Shown: in pieces, positions 8,918 to 16,745 of the stretch | Layout of the letters: each line of letters starts with the position of its first letter | Numbering within the stretch: position 1 is the first letter of the stretch | Assembly (NCBI RefSeq): GCF_016894445.1 | Contig: NZ_CP056775.1 | Span: forward strand, 2,296,001-2,360,000 | Direction of reading: 5' to 3' | Source: Dyadobacter sandarakinus | GTDB taxonomy: Bacteria > Bacteroidota > Bacteroidia > Cytophagales > Spirosomataceae | DNA length: 64,000 nucleotides | Notes under the pieces: generated by a model | The model's input: the letters and a program-made list of their open reading frames with translations, nothing else | The model's database searches: none | What the model was told of the DNA's origin: nothing | Made by a program: the position numbers and the translations under genes

Positions 8918-9619
8918 ATGGCTATGAAAAATCGATTGATGACTTTGATGTTTTGCATGCTCGTATCCGCCGTAAATGTATTTGCACAAACCTGCGCAGG
9001 GATCGCGATGAAAGAAGGAAGCGGCTTTGAAATGGATACTTTCGACGGGAAGGGGAAGCTTTCGGGACATATCGTATATAAGGTAACGAAAGTGGAAAAG
9101 GAAGCGGCCGGACTGGCATTGACACTTGCTATGGAGGTCATGGACCAGAAAGGAAAATCGGTGATGAAAAACGACTACCAGATGCATTGCAACGGAAATA
9201 CCGTTTCCATTGACGCGAGCTCCCTGATCAGTGAAGAGCAGCTGAAATCGTTCAAGAATATGGAAATGCGCTATACGTCCGAAAACATCGAGATACCGTC
9301 CGATCTGACCGTCGGACAAAAGCTGAAAGATGCCTCTCTGAAAGGGGAAGGTAACTCCTCATCCATTCCGGTGAAGTTTAATATGCAGCTGAGAAACAGG
9401 AATGTAGCCGCATTGGAAAAAGTTACAGTACCCGCGGGTACCTACGATGCCTACCGGATCAACTCGGACATGCACATGGAAATGATGATGGGTTTCCCGG
9501 TAAAAATGGAAATGCAAAGTATATCCTACCGTGCACCCGGTGTTCTTTGGGACGTTAAAAATGAAACGTACCGGAAAGGCAAGCTCGTCGCATCGAGCCA
9601 GCTGACGAAGATATTTTAG
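8918..9619 (+). CDS. Secreted TapB/DUF3108-like protein
   Basis: 233 residues with a clear Sec signal peptide (MKNRLMTLMFCMLVSAVNVFAQ, cut after A-Q). The mature part is all-beta in character, with regular repeats of strand-forming segments, a VPAGTYDAYRI motif typical of DUF3108-like proteins (conversion-factor strand after a Val-Pro-Ala-Gly-Thr turn), and a late APGVLWDVKNETYRKGKL segment. Two cysteines occur near the mature N terminus and mid-protein. Such proteins are periplasmic or outer-membrane associated; their function is unclear. It probably has its own promoter and ends at a strong terminator. I am moderately sure of the family. Confidence 0.6.
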   Translation: MAMKNRLMTLMFCMLVSAVNVFAQTCAGIAMKEGSGFEMDTFDGKGKLSGHIVYKVTKVEKEAAGLALTLAMEVMDQKGKSVMKNDYQMHCNGNTVSIDASSLISEEQLKSFKNMEMRYTSENIEIPSDLTVGQKLKDASLKGEGNSSSIPVKFNMQLRNRNVAALEKVTVPAGTYDAYRINSDMHMEMMMGFPVKMEMQSISYRAPGVLWDVKNETYRKGKLVASSQLTKIF

Positions 9620-9637
9620 CTGCTGTAAAATCCTAAA

Positions 9638-9675
9638 AACGGCTGCCGGTATGCATCGGCAGCCGTTCTTTTTTT
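9638..9675 (+). terminator. Terminator after the TapB-like gene
   Basis: A perfect 11-bp stem (9638-9648 with 9657-9667; core CGGCTGCCG), 8-nt loop, then C and a run of seven T. Its T tract runs into the putative purN -7 box. Confidence 0.88.
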
Positions 9676-9682
9676 ACTTTTG
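9675..9682 (+). promoter_or_regulatory. Putative purN -7 element overlapping a terminator tail
   Basis: TACTTTTG matches TAnnTTTG exactly, 31 nt before the purN ATG. A -33 box would have to lie in the terminator stem-loop just upstream; none is convincing. Confidence 0.35.
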
Positions 9683-9713
9683 GCCGCACAAACCATATCC
9701 AGCTGCATTCATA

Positions 9714-10286
9714 ATGAAACGAATTGCCATTTTTGCATCCGGCTCCGGGTCCAATGCTGAGAAAATCTGTGAACACTTCGCCGGGAGAACGGACGTGGCT
9801 GTCTCACTTATTCTGACCAACAATCCGCAGGCAGGTGTGATCATACGCGCGATGAAGTACCAGGTGCCCGTGGTGGTTTTTAATAAAAAGTTGTTTGCGG
9901 AAACCGGCAAAATCCTGGAAATACTTCAGAATGAACGCATCGACCTGATTGTACTTGCAGGCTTTATGATGCTTGTGCCGGCCGAGCTGGTGAGGTCTTA
10001 CCCTGATAAGATGATCAACATCCACCCTGCGCTGCTGCCCAAATACGGAGGCAAGGGAATGTACGGCGACTTCGTCCATGAGGCGGTCGTACAGGCTGGG
10101 GAGACAGAATCGGGCATTACCATCCACTATGTCAACGAGCATTATGATGAAGGTGCAGTGATTTTTCAGGCGAGCTGCGAGGTACTGCCGACAGATACTC
10201 CCGCGGATGTAGCCACCAAAATCCACGTGCTCGAACACCAGCACTACCCGCGCATTGTGGATGAGCTTATCTCAGGACAGTTGTAG
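9714..10286 (+). CDS. purN: Phosphoribosylglycinamide formyltransferase
   Basis: 190 residues. It transfers a formyl group from 10-formyl-THF to GAR, the third step of purine synthesis. ATG 9714 gives MKRIAIFASGSGSNAE with the phosphate-binding GSGSN loop; the frame is open upstream but has no signal there. The active-site triad region is present: NIHPALLPKYGGKGMYG (Asn, His), HYVNEHYDEG (His and Asp). Length fits the family (about 190-212). It is followed after 9 bp by an EamA transporter, so the two are likely co-transcribed; no other pur genes are near. Confidence 0.95.
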   Translation: MKRIAIFASGSGSNAEKICEHFAGRTDVAVSLILTNNPQAGVIIRAMKYQVPVVVFNKKLFAETGKILEILQNERIDLIVLAGFMMLVPAELVRSYPDKMINIHPALLPKYGGKGMYGDFVHEAVVQAGETESGITIHYVNEHYDEGAVIFQASCEVLPTDTPADVATKIHVLEHQHYPRIVDELISGQL

Positions 10287-10295
10287 TCATCATTT

Positions 10296-11192
10296 ATGCT
10301 GTACTTCTTACTGGCTGTCATTTTTACGGTTGCTCTTTACCTGATCATGCGGGCATATCCGCGTTTTCAGATCAATTCCTTCCATGCGGTGGTGTTCAAC
10401 TATTACGCCTGTGTCGCCACGGGCCTCCTGCTCACGCCCGACATTTCTGTTTTTGCGCAGGTCGACTTTGGTTCTGCGGGGACCTTACTGACGCTGGCAC
10501 TCGGAATCATGTTTGTCACGGCCTTTTTGCTCATCGGCCAGACAGCCCAGCGGGTAAGTGTTACCGCCTCGTCCCTGGCGGCCAACATGTCGCTGGTCAT
10601 ACCTGTCATCTTCGGTTTGTTTATTTTCAAAAACAATCATAAAGATTTTACTTTTTACAACTACCTGGGACTTGTACTGGCTGTCGGGGCACTTGCATTG
10701 GGTGCGATCTGCAAAACGTCCGGAACTGAAAAACGGGCTGATGCAGTACTCTGGCTGCTTCCGGTGCTTACATTTATAGCATCAGGTACCAATAATACTC
10801 TCATCAACTACTTGTCTTCCCGCTTTTACCAGCCCGGGCAAACGACCGTTTTCATGATCATTGCCTGCGCGGGTGCCATCATCTGCGGTACTGCATTGTT
10901 ATTGTACAGGCTTTTTGCAAACAACGAAATCCTGACCTTGCGCAGCATTGTCGGCGGCCTGGTGCTGGGCGTGCCCAACTTTCTTTCGTTGTACTTCCTT
11001 CTTCTTGCGCTCGGTTCATTCGGCAACAGCGCTGCATTCGTTTTCCCGGTTTACAATATCCTGACGATGCTGGCCAGCGCACTTGCAGCCCGGCTGATTT
11101 ACGGGGAAAAACTAAACCGGCTGAAGATGTGGGGACTCGCTATGGCCGTTGTCGCTATTATCCTGATTTCTTACCAGGAACTTTCAAGCTGA
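10296..11192 (+). CDS. EamA/DMT-family transporter
   Basis: 298 residues with ten predicted membrane helices in two five-helix halves, as in drug/metabolite exporters of the EamA family. The first half starts MLYFLLAVIFTVALYLIMRAYPRFQ; the second half ends GEKLNRLKMWGLAMAVVAIILISYQ, the conserved last EamA helix. It lies 9 bp after purN, which may mean translational coupling or only read-through. The substrate cannot be inferred; EamA proteins export amino acids, metabolites or purine-like compounds. No terminator is evident after it. Confidence 0.8.
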   Translation: MLYFLLAVIFTVALYLIMRAYPRFQINSFHAVVFNYYACVATGLLLTPDISVFAQVDFGSAGTLLTLALGIMFVTAFLLIGQTAQRVSVTASSLAANMSLVIPVIFGLFIFKNNHKDFTFYNYLGLVLAVGALALGAICKTSGTEKRADAVLWLLPVLTFIASGTNNTLINYLSSRFYQPGQTTVFMIIACAGAIICGTALLLYRLFANNEILTLRSIVGGLVLGVPNFLSLYFLLLALGSFGNSAAFVFPVYNILTMLASALAARLIYGEKLNRLKMWGLAMAVVAIILISYQELSS

Positions 11193-11417
11193 CCGTCCCG
11201 CATTTCACCTTTTCAGTAAGCTTTCACAAACCCTTGCGGCATTGAGATACAATTGTAGATCAATTTCCCCTTTGTACAAGATCTTTTGCGGAATAGTAAT
11301 TTACAAATAGTCATTCTCGCCCCTCATTTTCACATTTTCACCACAGAATGATCGCGGAGAAAAAGAAGGTGGCATATATTTTGTCATACCGGCTTACAAA
11401 TCATCTTAAAAGTTGTT

Positions 11418-12059
11418 ATGAAAAATTGTATTATTCTATTATTACTAACCACACTTACCGTTCCGTTTGCACACGCTCAGGAAAATGTTTCCATAGGTCC
11501 GATGGTCGGATTGAACCTGTCTAACTTCCGGGGTGACAATGCGGATATGAGTATGAAGCCGGGACTGGCAGTGGGAGGTTTTTACAATTACAGCTCCAAA
11601 ACAGGTTTTGGATTCAGCGGTCAGCTGCTCTTTTCACAAATGGGCGCCAGGACGTATAACAAGAATGAAGCGATCCGGCTGAACTACATTCAGGCACCGC
11701 TGCTTGCCACTTTCTTTTTTGGCCGGTACGGAAGCGGCATACGCCCGAAAGCATTTTTGGGTCCGAATGTGAATTTTCTGGTTGGCGCGAGGAACAAGGA
11801 TGGAAAAAACATCAATGGAGAAGCTGGTAACCGCGTTTTCAAACCTTTCGATCTTGGCCTTACCTTCGGAGCAGGTCTTAATTACAGGCTGAAAAACAAA
11901 GTATGGCTGAATACGGATGTGCGCTATGGCCTGGGCCTCTTCAATGTTGTACGCAATAATACCAGAACATTGCGCAACAATGTTTGGAGCATCAATGCAG
12001 GACTTAGTTTCCCGCTGGGCACTTACGACCGTAATACCGGCCGCCTGAAAACGCGCTAA
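11418..12059 (+). CDS. Outer-membrane beta-barrel protein (PorT-like family)
   Basis: 213 residues. A signal peptide (MKNCIILLLLTTLTVPFAHAQ) is followed by a barrel of about eight strands: IGPMVGLNLSNF, PGLAVGGFYNYSS, FGFSGQLLFSQMG, PLLATFFFGR and a last strand ending SFPLGTYDRNTG. This pattern (glycine-rich first strand, small barrel) fits the outer membrane beta-barrel family common in Bacteroidota and related to PorT. Such proteins are structural or of unknown role. The 225-bp upstream gap contains TATATTTTG (11375-11383), an imperfect -7 box. The protein may stay in the outer membrane without enzymatic function. Confidence 0.72.
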   Translation: MKNCIILLLLTTLTVPFAHAQENVSIGPMVGLNLSNFRGDNADMSMKPGLAVGGFYNYSSKTGFGFSGQLLFSQMGARTYNKNEAIRLNYIQAPLLATFFFGRYGSGIRPKAFLGPNVNFLVGARNKDGKNINGEAGNRVFKPFDLGLTFGAGLNYRLKNKVWLNTDVRYGLGLFNVVRNNTRTLRNNVWSINAGLSFPLGTYDRNTGRLKTR

Positions 12060-12112
12060 TGGTAGGAGACGCACACGCCCTTTAAGATCAGTATCATTTA
12101 CCCAAAAACAAC

Positions 12113-13516
12113 GTGCTGATTAAAGAATTGCACAGAATAATGGTATGGGGAGTGCTGGCTAGCCTGATTGTAAATATGCTCAGCTGGCCGCTCAATGTAA
12201 TGGAAGGGGATGCGGCTTATTATGCCGCCGCATCCCTGGAAATGATCAAACAGCACGAATATTTCCACTTTATTGACTTTGACCAGACGCATCCCGGACT
12301 TGCTCCGCTAAGCTTCTGGTTTTCGCATTTTATGATGAGCCTGCTGGGACCCGGGAATATTGCATTGCATTTGCCCGGCTTGCTGCTTACCCTCCTGATG
12401 CTTGTCTCCGTCTACCGGTTTGCGCTGCTTTATTACAGCCGGGAGACAGCCTCATTGTCGGTGCTGGTCACTGCGACACTGCAATCCACATTCATACTCA
12501 ACCGCACGGGAGATCCAGTCACCGGACTGGCTGCGTTTTACATGTTTACGGTGTGGCAGGCGGCCCTGTACTACCGAAACAGGAAGCTCCAAAACTTAGT
12601 GCTTAGTATCATCGGAGCAATTTTGGCGATGCTCAGCCGCGGCACCTACACGGGTATTGGGCCAGGTACCTTTTACCAGTTTACCGTCACATTCTGGGCT
12701 TTTGCACCCTGGATCATTTGGCTCATTCTGGCTATTTATGATTTTCTGGCGCATATCCGGTCCGGTCAGGGAGCTCAGGGAAGTTTTATAGGCGTCGTAC
12801 TGGCGGTACCTTTTCTTTTGTTCCTTTTCAATCCGGCGCCTTCCCGCTATGACCTTTTTGCATTGTACCCGCTGGCAGCAATACTGACAGCTGCATACAT
12901 CGTTAAAACAATTTATATAAAACAGCCTGCATGGTACCCGCGAATCTATTACGGCCAGGTATTTCTTTTATACGCGTGGCTTTCGGTCCTGTTTGCGGCC
13001 GTATGGTTTCCTTTTCCGGACGGTAATTATTTCGGACTGATCCATTTTATGGCTATGCTCAGTGCGCTTACCTACCTGGTATTTTTCTCCAACCTGAAAC
13101 ACAAGCTGCTAATTTCCTGCACAATTGCGGTGGTAGGGACTAACCTGGTGCTTAATACCTACTTCTACCCTAACCTGCTCACCTTTCAGGCCGGAGCGAG
13201 ATTGGGTGCCATAGCAAAAGCAAACGGAATTACGGAAGGTCAACTGTATACGCTGGGTGATCTGCCTCATTACGCGCTGCATTTTTATTCCGGGGTCCGT
13301 GTAAAGGAGCTGCATACTGTGCAGGAACTTCAAAAGCTGAGATCAGTGATGGTGTACATGGATCAGCAAATGCTGCAATCTGTCAGGTCGGTCAGGCCGG
13401 ATGTGCGCATTTTAGGCACCAATGCTGATTTTCATGGCAGTGATATAGACTTCCGGTTTCTCAATCCCGATACCCGGGCACAGGCAGCAAGCACCAAAAT
13501 GCTGATCGGATTGTAA
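12113..13516 (+). CDS. Multi-pass membrane protein resembling ArnT/PMT-type glycosyltransferases
   Basis: 467 residues with about eleven hydrophobic helices. After the first helix comes MEGDAAYYAAASLEM, which matches the D-x-A-Y-Y motif in the first external loop of GT-C glycosyltransferases (ArnT, PMT, GT39/GT83), where the aspartate is catalytic. A second loop has FDQTHPGLAPLSFW, close to the H-P-P/K-P-P-L loop of ArnT. A soluble C-terminal stretch of about 120 residues follows the last helix. The donor would be a polyprenyl-phosphate sugar and the acceptor lipid A or protein; neither can be named. GTG 12113 or ATG 12140 may be the start. The family call is moderate. Confidence 0.6.
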   Translation: MLIKELHRIMVWGVLASLIVNMLSWPLNVMEGDAAYYAAASLEMIKQHEYFHFIDFDQTHPGLAPLSFWFSHFMMSLLGPGNIALHLPGLLLTLLMLVSVYRFALLYYSRETASLSVLVTATLQSTFILNRTGDPVTGLAAFYMFTVWQAALYYRNRKLQNLVLSIIGAILAMLSRGTYTGIGPGTFYQFTVTFWAFAPWIIWLILAIYDFLAHIRSGQGAQGSFIGVVLAVPFLLFLFNPAPSRYDLFALYPLAAILTAAYIVKTIYIKQPAWYPRIYYGQVFLLYAWLSVLFAAVWFPFPDGNYFGLIHFMAMLSALTYLVFFSNLKHKLLISCTIAVVGTNLVLNTYFYPNLLTFQAGARLGAIAKANGITEGQLYTLGDLPHYALHFYSGVRVKELHTVQELQKLRSVMVYMDQQMLQSVRSVRPDVRILGTNADFHGSDIDFRFLNPDTRAQAASTKMLIGL

Positions 13517-13525
13517 GCTGTTAAT

Positions 13526-13556
13526 TTTGCCGCCCTGCTCAGGGAAGTTATCTTTG
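13526..13556 (+). promoter_or_regulatory. Strong Bacteroidota promoter of the RNA helicase gene
   Basis: TTTG (13526-13529), exactly 19 nt, then TATCTTTG (13549-13556), a full match to TAnnTTTG. Predicted leader about 28 nt to ATG 13591. The -33 box is itself the end of another exact -7 match, TAATTTTG (13522-13529), so two tandem start sites are possible. Confidence 0.62.
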
Positions 13557-13590
13557 CGGTCTTTTTGATATTTGAACCGCAACACCAAGC

Positions 13591-14928
13591 ATGATAACCT
13601 TCGAAGACCTGAATCTAACCAAACCCCTGCTGAATGCGCTGGCTGATCAGGGTTTTAGTATTCCCACGACCATCCAGCACAAGGTATTTTCGGTAGTGAT
13701 GTCGGGCCGGGACGTATGCGGAATTGCGCAAACCGGAACCGGGAAAACGCTTGCCTATCTGCTTCCCTGCCTGCGACAGGTAGAATTTTCTAAAAACCGC
13801 CTGCCCCAGCTGCTGATCCTCGTGCCTACCCGGGAGCTGGTAGTACAGGTTCTGGAAGAGATCCAAAAACTCACAACCTACCAGACGCTTGAAGCTTGCG
13901 GTGTATATGGGGGCGGGAATATCAAGGTACAGATGGCGGAGCTGCAAAAAGGCTGTGATGTGGTGGTAGGCACGCCCGGGCGGCTGCTTGATCTGGCATT
14001 GAAAGGTTCATTGAAGACAAAATTGGTTAGAAAGCTGGTGATTGATGAAATGGACGAAATGCTGACGCTCGGCTTTAAGGCACAGCTGAATGGAATTCTT
14101 GACCTGCTGCCCCAGAAAAGGCAGAACCTTCTTTTTTCGGCTACCATCACCACGGAAGTCGAGAACCTGATGAAAACTTACTTTAATAATCCCGAGCGTG
14201 TTGAAGCGGCTCCTCCGGGCAGCCCGCTGGAAAATATCGACCAGAGCCTCTACCATGTTCCCAATTTTTATACTAAAATAAACCTGCTCGACAAGCTTCT
14301 TGACCAGCATCCGGAAATGGAAAAAGTGCTGGTGTTTGTAGCAACACGCAAGCTGGCTGACCTGGTTTTTGCGCAGATGGAGCTAGGTTATCTAAATAAA
14401 ATCGGGGTAATGCATGCCAACAAAGACCAGAATTACCGCTTCAGTACCATAAAAAACTTTCATGCAGGTACCTACCGGATTCTTATCGCAACGGACCTTA
14501 TTTCCCGGGGTCTTGACATTGCGGAAGTCACCCATGTGATCAATTTTGATATTCCTGAAATTCCGGAAAGCTACATTCACCGTATTGGCCGTACTGGTCG
14601 TGCTGACCGGCGGGGCGTGGCCATATCATTTGTTACAGAGCGTGAGCAGCCGTTTGTAGAGGAGATTGAAGAAATGATGGACTATACCATTCCTGTACTC
14701 CCTTTGCCCGAAGATTTGAAAATCTCTGAGGTGCTTACGCCGGACGAAGAACCGAAGATATTTATGCGTGAGATCCTTGCAAAGCCTCCAAAGCGGGAAG
14801 AAGGCGGGGCGGCTTTTCACGATAAACTCGCTAAAAACAGCAAGGTGAATGTGCGCCGGGACCATGCCAAGGAAAAGATGATCAAGTACGGAAGGCCGAT
14901 CAAACGGTCAGGCAAGAAGCCGAAATGA
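13591..14928 (+). CDS. DEAD-box-type ATP-dependent RNA helicase with DEMD motif II
   Basis: 445 residues, two RecA-like domains. Motifs in order: Q-motif region IPTTIQHK, motif I AQTGTGKT, Ia PTRELV, Ib TPGRLLD, motif II D-E-M-D (residues 152-155) in place of D-E-A-D, motif III SAT, then ATDLISRGLDI (motif V) and HRIGRTGR (motif VI). The C-terminal 60 residues are basic and poorly structured (KKPK at the end), as in RhlE/CshA-type helicases that act on ribosomal RNA or mRNA turnover. Methionine for alanine in motif II is conservative for ATPase chemistry, since both D residues and E are kept. It is a single-gene unit with its own promoter; cold-shock control is common in the family but not shown here. 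Confidence 0.9.
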   Translation: MITFEDLNLTKPLLNALADQGFSIPTTIQHKVFSVVMSGRDVCGIAQTGTGKTLAYLLPCLRQVEFSKNRLPQLLILVPTRELVVQVLEEIQKLTTYQTLEACGVYGGGNIKVQMAELQKGCDVVVGTPGRLLDLALKGSLKTKLVRKLVIDEMDEMLTLGFKAQLNGILDLLPQKRQNLLFSATITTEVENLMKTYFNNPERVEAAPPGSPLENIDQSLYHVPNFYTKINLLDKLLDQHPEMEKVLVFVATRKLADLVFAQMELGYLNKIGVMHANKDQNYRFSTIKNFHAGTYRILIATDLISRGLDIAEVTHVINFDIPEIPESYIHRIGRTGRADRRGVAISFVTEREQPFVEEIEEMMDYTIPVLPLPEDLKISEVLTPDEEPKIFMREILAKPPKREEGGAAFHDKLAKNSKVNVRRDHAKEKMIKYGRPIKRSGKKPK

Positions 14929-14964
14929 GCTTTTTAAAAAAACTTTTATTTTTTTTCACGTTGA

Positions 14965-14997
14965 TTGATCCAAATGGATTGCCCCATCGTAAGTATG
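14965..14997 (+). promoter_or_regulatory. Possible promoter of a small RNA
   Basis: TTG (14965-14967), 22 nt, TAAGTATG (14990-14997; 7 of 8 to TAnnTTTG). It lies downstream of the helicase stop and about 115 nt before a strong terminator with no gene between. Confidence 0.25.
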
Positions 14998-15003
14998 TTA
15001 AAG

Positions 15004-15148
15004 TTGCCTTAAATGGCGGCCGTGAATGAGAAATAAAAGCAGAATATATAGGGGCTTCTGCCCCGGCTTTAAAGGAAACAATTAATTATTGTGGAGGGTA
15101 AGGTAATACATAGAGCGGATGGCAAGAGCCATCCGCTCTTTTGTTTGT
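15004..15148 (+). ncRNA. Candidate small RNA of about 145 nt
   Basis: The stretch between the helicase and hemA has no supported ORF (only a 7-codon and a 22-codon frame). It is bounded by a possible promoter and a strong terminator, and contains an internal hairpin GGGGC-TTCT-GCCCC (15051-15064). This geometry (promoter, hairpin, terminator, about 145 nt) suits a free-standing small RNA. The alternative is the 3' untranslated region of the helicase mRNA, whose own stop at 14928 has only a weak A/T tract after it. I recognise no Rfam family. Confidence 0.28.
15112..15148 (+). terminator. Rho-independent terminator (plus strand)
   Basis: A perfect 12-bp stem (15112-15123 with 15128-15139; AGAGCGGATGGC), tetraloop AAGA, followed by TTTGTTTGT. 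It ends either the helicase transcript or the candidate small RNA. Confidence 0.85.
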
Positions 15149-15157
15149 ATACAGAGT

Positions 15158-15191
15158 AAAAAATAAGCCCGGAAACAAAAGCTTCCGGGCT
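15158..15191 (-). terminator. Terminator of hemA
   Basis: A 9-bp stem AGCCCGGAA/TTCCGGGCT (15166-15174 with 15183-15191), followed on the minus strand by TATTTTTTAC. It starts 24 bp after the hemA stop. Confidence 0.82.
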
Positions 15192-15214
15192 GTTCATGGT
15201 GATATAAATTGCAA

Positions 15215-16474
15215 TCAGTGACTTTCTTTTTCTTTCTCAAGATTAAACAGATCGTTCAATACGTCGATCAGTGTTTCAGCTTCTCCCCGCTTACATGCAG
15301 CTTTCAATTGAAGCACCGGCAGTTTCAGTATTTTCTGCATCATGCTTGACGTAATGCGCTCAACTTTTTCAAGCTCGGTTTCCGTCAATGTTTTTGTAAA
15401 CCGTGTGAGCTCTTCTTTCCGGATTTGTTCAAGAGCACCTTTCAATTTCTGGATCGTGGGCGAAACAATCATCTCGCGCGACCAGTCGTTAAACTCGACC
15501 ACGGCTTCATCAATAATTTCCTTCACGCGCGGCACGGATTCAAGCCTGCGATGCAGCGCCTGATCGGCCTTGGACCGGATAGAATCAATAGTATAGAGCA
15601 TCACGCCGGGAACTTCCTCCACTTCCGGGGACACGCTCCTGGGTACGGAGAGATCAATAAAATATTTGAAGGACATGCCGCGCAGGCGTACCATCATTTC
15701 CTTTGTAAAAAACGCCTCATCGCGTACAATGGAAGAAACGATAATGTCTGCCCGGGATATTTCAACTTCAATGTCGGCAAAATCGGCAACACGCAAGCCG
15801 AGTTCACTAGCGAGTTCGTCGGCACGGCTGCGGGTACGGTTTACAAGGGTGATATCAGCGCCGGCACGTGTAGCAAGGTTCCTGCAAACGTCAGAACCAA
15901 TTTCTCCCACTCCTACGACCAGTACCTTCGGATTAGGCATTAAGCCTTCCAGCAGCTCCACGGCAGCATAGGATACGGAAGCAGCTCCATCCCGGAAAAA
16001 CGTTTCCTGCGCAACACGCTTGTTGGCAAAGAAAATGGTATGCAAAAGCCGGTGCAAAAACGGCCCGGCCATGTTCAGGTCGGCAGACCATTGGTAGGCA
16101 TGCTTGATCTGGTTCGGAATTTGCATATCTCCTACTACCTGCGATTTAAGCCCGGTAGCAACCTGGAATAAATGACGCACAGCCTCGTCCCCATCGGCGA
16201 ACTGCTCAAAGTAACCGATAAAGGTTTCAGTATCTGAAACGCCTTTTTCGATCAGCAGCAGCTTGATGATGTCCAGGTTGAAGTCGGCAGGAGAAGAATA
16301 GTATATTTCTGTACGGTTGCAGGTAGAAACAGCCAGAACATCTGTCACATCAAAGAAATCTTTCAGGCGGAGCATGATGCGCTTTGCCTCGGATTCATTC
16401 AATGCAAGCTGTTCTCTGATAGCAAGAGGGGCATTCCGATGTGATAAACTTATTGATTTGAACTGATTATACAT
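15215..16474 (-). CDS. hemA: Glutamyl-tRNA reductase
   Basis: 419 residues. It reduces glutamyl-tRNA(Glu) to glutamate-1-semialdehyde with NADPH, the first committed step of C5-pathway tetrapyrrole synthesis. Visible features: the N-terminal catalytic domain with SLSHRNAPLAIRE and the nucleophile cysteine in STCNRTE, the GDMQIPNQIKHAY region, the NADPH Rossmann motif VLVVGVGEIGSDV near residue 185, and a C-terminal helical dimerisation domain. I use ATG 16474 (MYNQFKS) over the GTG one codon upstream. It has its own terminator and a possible promoter at 16497-16504. No other hem genes are next to it; the divergent neighbour is a histidine kinase. Confidence 0.95.
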   Translation of the reverse strand: MYNQFKSISLSHRNAPLAIREQLALNESEAKRIMLRLKDFFDVTDVLAVSTCNRTEIYYSSPADFNLDIIKLLLIEKGVSDTETFIGYFEQFADGDEAVRHLFQVATGLKSQVVGDMQIPNQIKHAYQWSADLNMAGPFLHRLLHTIFFANKRVAQETFFRDGAASVSYAAVELLEGLMPNPKVLVVGVGEIGSDVCRNLATRAGADITLVNRTRSRADELASELGLRVADFADIEVEISRADIIVSSIVRDEAFFTKEMMVRLRGMSFKYFIDLSVPRSVSPEVEEVPGVMLYTIDSIRSKADQALHRRLESVPRVKEIIDEAVVEFNDWSREMIVSPTIQKLKGALEQIRKEELTRFTKTLTETELEKVERITSSMMQKILKLPVLQLKAACKRGEAETLIDVLNDLFNLEKEKESH

Positions 16475-16496
16475 CACAATTTCTGATTCAATAACA

Positions 16497-16504
16497 CAAA
16501 AATA
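16497..16504 (-). promoter_or_regulatory. Putative hemA -7 element
   Basis: On the minus strand TATTTTTG matches TAnnTTTG exactly, 22 nt from the hemA ATG, which predicts a short leader. No clear -33 box is seen. Confidence 0.3.
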
Positions 16505-16745
16505 ACGTACAAAAACGGTTTTCTGTCCACTAAAAACGAGGGTTGTAGCTATTTAGAAAACATATAAATAGATGCCCGCTTTTTGTAAAACAACGGGTAT
16601 TTTACCGTCATAAACATGACCCTAATCAGTTCTGTAACTGACATTACAGGCAAGGATAAAAGTGTAAAATCTACTAAGACTATATATTTTTCGTTATTTG
16701 TAGCATCTAACAACTCTGCGGGAAAATGGGTGCCCGCACCCTGAT

